Shown piece after piece: positions 62,501 to 64,000 of a stretch of DNA of 64,000 bases. The notes beneath the pieces were generated by a model. The model did not search any database, was not told the DNA's origin, and saw only the letters and a list, made by a program, of their open reading frames with translations. The DNA is taken from contig JAPJBO010000109.1 in assembly GCA_030068145.1 (NCBI GenBank), positions 1 to 64,000 of the forward strand, read 5' to 3'. Position numbers and translations under genes: made by a program. Source of the stretch: Diplonema papillatum. Lineage: Eukaryota; Euglenozoa; Diplonemea; Diplonemida; Diplonemidae. Position 1 is the stretch's first letter. Each line of letters opens with the position of its first letter.

Positions 62501-63898
62501 CCCCACCGGCTTCGGGTACCCGCCCTTCTTCGCTTCTTCCTCGGTCGGCGCACGCCACTTCGTGTTTCCCGTGCGGCCGTTCTTCTTCCAGTCATCCTTG
62601 TACTCGGGCTGCTTCCACCAGTTGTTCTTGTACCACGCCTCCCTTCGGTCTTTTTCGAGGTCCGGCGCTGGTTTTTGGTCGCCGGCTTTGTCGACCGCCG
62701 CGGCTTCGTTGACCGCCGTCCACTGCCTTCCTTTCGGTCCTGCGTTATTTTGTACGTTGAAGTATGGTGACAGGTACCATCAAAATGAAAATACAGGACT
62801 TTAAATTCGGGGGCTTTGAAAGGTTGAGACCCCGAAATGGAAATACAGGACGTAAGCTCGGGGGGGTAAACTCAGGGCCGCCCACGTGATGAAGCCGTTA
62901 CGCAGCGGCGGCCGGCTTATCCCGTGAACACCCTTGTGAAGTGAAACGCGATGGGTTCGAGGTTGGAACGCAAAGGATCTGTGGCGACGGACTGCATTAG
63001 CCGCTCGAGAGAGTAGCTTCTCGAACGCGCCAGGTCATGGATTCCGGCTCGCTCGCCTCGTCGCCCCTTCGCGCGGCCGCTTGGAGCCTGTACTTGCGAC
63101 CGACCGTGATAGACGGCGGCAGCCCATGCGAAGCTCCAGGGGACAGAGATGGACCTGATAGACCGTTGGTGCTCGTGCTACCTACACCAGTGCGATGCAG
63201 GTCCAGGAGATAGGCGTGGACCGCCTCAAGCACAGTGAACGCATGCACTGGAGAAACCGCCAGCACCCACCGCGGGTCAGCGGTAATTTGTAATGGGCAA
63301 GATGGGGTGCGAGGCTGCTGATGCCGCCGTAGTGCGTGGATTATCACGCGAAGAGGATTGCCTTCGTCGTGCCGCAGCGGAAAACGACAACTCAAAACGA
63401 ACAAATGTCAAATTCGTGTTTGCTATTCTTCCATAGTGGGCTTCAGGACATAGAAAGCTAAGATAATCAAAGTTGCTGACGCTGTGTGCGGCTGGACTTC
63501 TTCAGCACTACTCAATCATGACAATTGGTAAAGGAGGGGCATACCATTCTTGAAGAAGTCGCTTCTGTAGGGCTCCTGCTTCCACCAGTCGGAGTCGAGT
63601 GGCTTGGCGGCAAAAGTGAGCGCATCGCAATCCAGGCCCCGGTCCTTGAAGTCCTCCCTGGCCCCGTCGGTCTTCCACCAGTCGCCGTTTCTGTAGTACT
63701 CTTCTCGGGCGTGCTTTTCGGGCACGGAGCATTTCTCCGGGTCCCCTTCTGTCGCTGCATTCCACTTCTTCACAACACCGCGGGGGCCATTCGCTTTGTA
63801 CCAGTCTTCCCGATGTCGCGCTTCTTCTGGAGAACACGGGTACCGTGTCCCTTCTCCTTCGAGACCTGACTCTTCGTCAGCAGCCGTCCAGCGTGCAC
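53655..63898 (-). CDS. WY/WW-repeat protein, nine exons in window, 5' end beyond the window (gene span)
   Basis: Exons: 63545-63898, 62245-62739, 61631-61907, 57693-58714, 56907-57502, 56205-56712, 55198-55664, 54422-54904, 53655-53747. All junctions are GT-AG and every donor phase equals the next acceptor phase (1,1,2,1,0,1,0,0), giving one frame of ~1,430 residues to TGA at 53655. The first exon starts in phase 1, so more lies upstream. The protein is ~20 repeats of about 45-60 residues: a charged helix-like 'DKxKREDWYR', then 'NWWKAPxYxxDW', then 'KxGPxGxxWxA', then a linker often with 'PC'. I count 17 WW pairs. Near the end come a Glu-rich segment, eight 'PFxGEK' repeats and a very acidic tail. 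No catalytic domain or membrane segment is seen. The family is not recognised; a Trp-rich structural or binding role is a guess. Confidence 0.8.
53805..53960 (-). mobile_element. Diverged LINE-A 3' fragment in WY/WW last intron
   Basis: 'gacgagttaaaatgcaggga' and the coding end 'RNDLRPP' followed by 'GCPCILTRL' match LINE-A tails ('RNDLRPP' and 'GPCTLTRL' at 59.55 kb), but without a (GA)n run. Old copy. Confidence 0.6.
54422..54904 (-). CDS. WY/WW gene exon h (PFxGEK repeats and acidic region)
   Basis: 483 bp, phase 0-0. Acceptor AAACAACCAG, donor CATCAG-GTACGT (strong). It encodes eight copies of an ~11-residue repeat (EPFVGEKLD, TPFLGEKLK, DPFSGEKMM and so on), then ~80 residues that are mostly Glu and Asp, including a run of about 11 Glu. 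Confidence 0.85.
55198..55664 (-). CDS. WY/WW gene exon g
   Basis: 467 bp, phase 1 in, phase 0 out. Acceptor AAACACACAG, donor CGCAAG-GTGTGC. Diverged repeats: 'EKWFRNAKAPERQ', 'EKWKRPDMVEDFQNGGDDW', 'EKWMKDNWWKAPKHIEEF', then 'DRMDFYRK'. Richer in Pro, Glu and Ala than the earlier exons. Confidence 0.8.
55690..55785. repeat. Four ~20-bp repeats in WY/WW intron
   Basis: 'caccgccaatctctggtggt' in four near-copies starting 26 bp upstream (in gene sense) of the exon g acceptor. Each unit has inverted ends (accgcc...ggtggt) that could pair in the pre-mRNA. Confidence 0.75.
56205..56712 (-). CDS. WY/WW gene exon f
   Basis: 508 bp, phase 0 in, phase 1 out. Acceptor GCAAAACGCAG, donor ACAG-GTCCGC (weak). 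It begins with 'VQAIRDAIQKNRDGQKDDF' and 'PITREEFFRAVADTNF', EF-hand-like in pattern, then a Glu-rich helix. It then resumes repeats: 'TEWWKRPDVVENF', 'WYRDNWWKDPKY'. Confidence 0.8.
56907..57502 (-). CDS. WY/WW gene exon e
   Basis: 596 bp, phase 1 in, phase 0 out. Acceptor CAACCCGACAG, donor AAGCAG-GTATGC. The repeats shorten: 'REDWYRKHGDSDGWWKRP', 'REDWYKDNAWKAPKIVEDW', then bare 'RDAWYKQN', 'REAWYRKH', 'REDWYRGQ'. The end ('RIQADELADALTAINEG') resembles an EF-hand helix and continues into exon f. Confidence 0.8.
57693..58714 (-). CDS. WY/WW gene exon d (largest)
   Basis: 1,022 bp, phase 2 in, phase 1 out. Acceptor ATATAAAACAG, donor TTCG-GTATGC. It holds six WW repeats ('WYADNWWRAPRC', 'WYRTNWWKAPEY', 'NEWWQEPQYCEDW', 'WYKDNWWKTPHCYDDW', 'DGWWKKPEYIEDW', 'WYRDNWWKAPTCSDDW') and one degenerate one. 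Extra Cys occur after the P position (PRC, PQYC, PHC, PTC), hinting at metal or disulfide use in this block only. Confidence 0.85.
58715..59273. other. WY/WW intron c-d, part without element
   Basis: No gene seen. This is the downstream part of the 2.9-kb intron that holds LINE-A2. Confidence 0.5.
59274..59350. repeat. 38-bp tandem duplication
   Basis: 'gtcgtcaaacaaaaccgaga' plus 'acgggacgctgctacaag' occurs twice head to tail, close to the 3' end of LINE-A2. Confidence 0.85.
59416..60662 (-). mobile_element. LINE-A2, 5'-truncated copy with (GA)n tail
   Basis: Flanked by 'aaaaatga' at 59408-59415 and 60663-60670, a likely target duplication. On the minus strand it carries the C-terminal domain of the LINE-A family and a 3' end identical in plan to the 38.1-kb copy. 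The (GA)n tail is ~85 bp long (59413-59499). It lies inside the WY/WW gene intron, in the same direction as the gene. Confidence 0.85.
59565..60635 (-). CDS. LINE-A2 C-terminal domain ORF
   Basis: 356 residues, open. It begins at 'AISRCIGGAVYSREWCRRKW', has the finger 'CEFCDIGATGTLWHYYWQC', then 'IGTISIEMAQAQRSLAATRP' and 'ELALDFEAFTRSKLPG', and ends 'RNDLRPP' at TAG. It lacks endonuclease and reverse transcriptase, so it cannot move by itself. Confidence 0.8.
   Translation of the reverse strand: MSSAISRCIGGAVYSREWCRRKWGSGSGDCEFCDIGATGTLWHYYWQCPGPGCRWNELRSRFCIAEAMVRDMPQCLCIRGIPPYGTPPDLLEKIQRLIGTISIEMAQAQRSLAATRPWELASGASTKYDVHLATDSRKLLTTNIGTRFAATLVFWLRSLSWVSSNPLPTTGVELALDFEAFTRSKLPGRTFAEKGLQIGYLMRAINDLCCADSGVASFPGKWRQGVCSLRCFGAPAMPGCTHRPRFAAGRKTEWMLGKLETICARNSWNDAVPEYPHEVPYVQWELRFSVKMLAAAIGRAIAKRRRARETTCQHTPARRSRPPVRTPPAAPPSVQQSSLTGPRLAPRPRRNDLRPP
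60671..61630. other. WY/WW intron c-d, upstream part
   Basis: No gene supported. A plus-strand open frame over 61249-62040 runs antisense through exon c and is a shadow. Confidence 0.5.
61631..61907 (-). CDS. WY/WW gene exon c
   Basis: 277 bp, phase 1 in, phase 2 out. Acceptor ACAAAAACAG, donor AGAG-GTTTGT. Two repeats: 'KEWWKQPAFIDNWQ' and 'QEWWKQPEYVEDYQ', then 'NPCTADDKDYRQ'. The next exon supplies the missing '(R)WYADNWWRAP', so this intron, which now holds a LINE, cuts inside a repeat. Confidence 0.8.
62245..62739 (-). CDS. WY/WW gene exon b
   Basis: 495 bp, phase 1-1. Acceptor AATAACGCAG, donor AACG-GTATGT. Three repeats: 'WYKNNWWKQPEYKDDW', 'WYKNDDDEWWKAPRFIEDY', 'WYRSNWWKQPKYTDDF'. 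It begins '(G)PKGRQWTA' and ends 'FWKNG', so the intron falls at the same place in the repeat as for exon a. Confidence 0.85.
62860..62932. repeat. Uninterrupted palindromic element (hairpin)
   Basis: 'cccacgtgat' and 'aagccgttacgcagcggc' face 'ggccggcttatcccgtg', so the element can fold back (CACG.GATAAGCCG against CGGCTTATC.CGTG). The same element at 34.13-36.52 kb is split by LINE-C. It lies in the WY/WW intron between exons a and b. Confidence 0.7.
62933..63544. other. WY/WW intron a-b, remainder
   Basis: A minus-strand open frame (62997-63404, ~135 codons) has no recognised domain and no splice agreement with its neighbours, so it is not called. Confidence 0.4.
63545..63898 (-). CDS. 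WY/WW gene exon a (5'-most visible)
   Basis: 354 bp, phase 1-1. Acceptor CTTTCCTTCACAG, donor AATG-GTATGC. It encodes diverged repeats: 'HREDWYKANGPRGVVKKW', 'YYRNGDWWKTDGAREDF', 'DSDWWKQEPYRSDFFKNG'. Confidence 0.8.
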
Positions 63899-64000
63899 CT
63901 GTGAAGGAAAGAGGATACAAAGTGTGCCTACTGACCATGGCAAGTGGGTCAACCTGGGGGGCAAGGGAGGCTCGAAAGGTTGGAAAAAAAACAGTCATAG

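Overview
The window is nuclear DNA of a repeat-rich, intron-bearing eukaryote, probably a unicellular protist. Host-like coding is split by GT-AG introns, non-LTR retrotransposons (LINEs) sit inside introns with target-site duplications, and there is a virus-derived locus and several satellites. A chromerid-like alveolate would fit the intron sizes, mid GC and gene style, but nothing here proves the taxon.

Layout. 0-7.7 kb is repeat country: a degenerate ~300-bp satellite, a 14-bp minisatellite, three CTG-rich tracts, and a decayed OTU-like peptidase fragment. 7.7-17.3 kb is a fossil RNA-virus-derived locus: an alphavirus-supergroup RNA-dependent RNA polymerase ORF plus four partial or tandem copies of a virus-like membrane glycoprotein segment, invaded by a LINE tail and a hAT transposon. 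17.5-18.5 kb holds a USP-like deubiquitinase fragment. 19.4-45.6 kb is best read as one minus-strand host gene built from six near-identical LamG-type exons (five of exactly 657 bp, all phase 1-1) plus a plausible terminal exon. Its introns have swollen with mobile elements: a TIR element with a LINE in it, a tyrosine-recombinase retroelement, a MITE, three more LINEs, and an 11.25-kb structure bounded by ~1-kb inverted arms.

46.4-50.3 kb encodes a two-exon coiled-coil protein and 51.2-52.0 kb a rhomboid protease. 53.7 kb to beyond the right edge is a nine-exon (in window) gene for a protein of at least ~1,430 residues made of about 20 aromatic 'WY...WWK.P' repeats, followed by 'PFxGEK' repeats and a very acidic tail. 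I do not recognise its repeat family; it is the best candidate for something undescribed.

The four host genes (LamG, coiled-coil, rhomboid, WY/WW) all lie on the minus strand. The plus strand carries mainly viral, hAT, USP-like and inverted LINE sequence. Exon joins were deduced by eye from splice-site consensus and phase agreement; no alignment or search was run.
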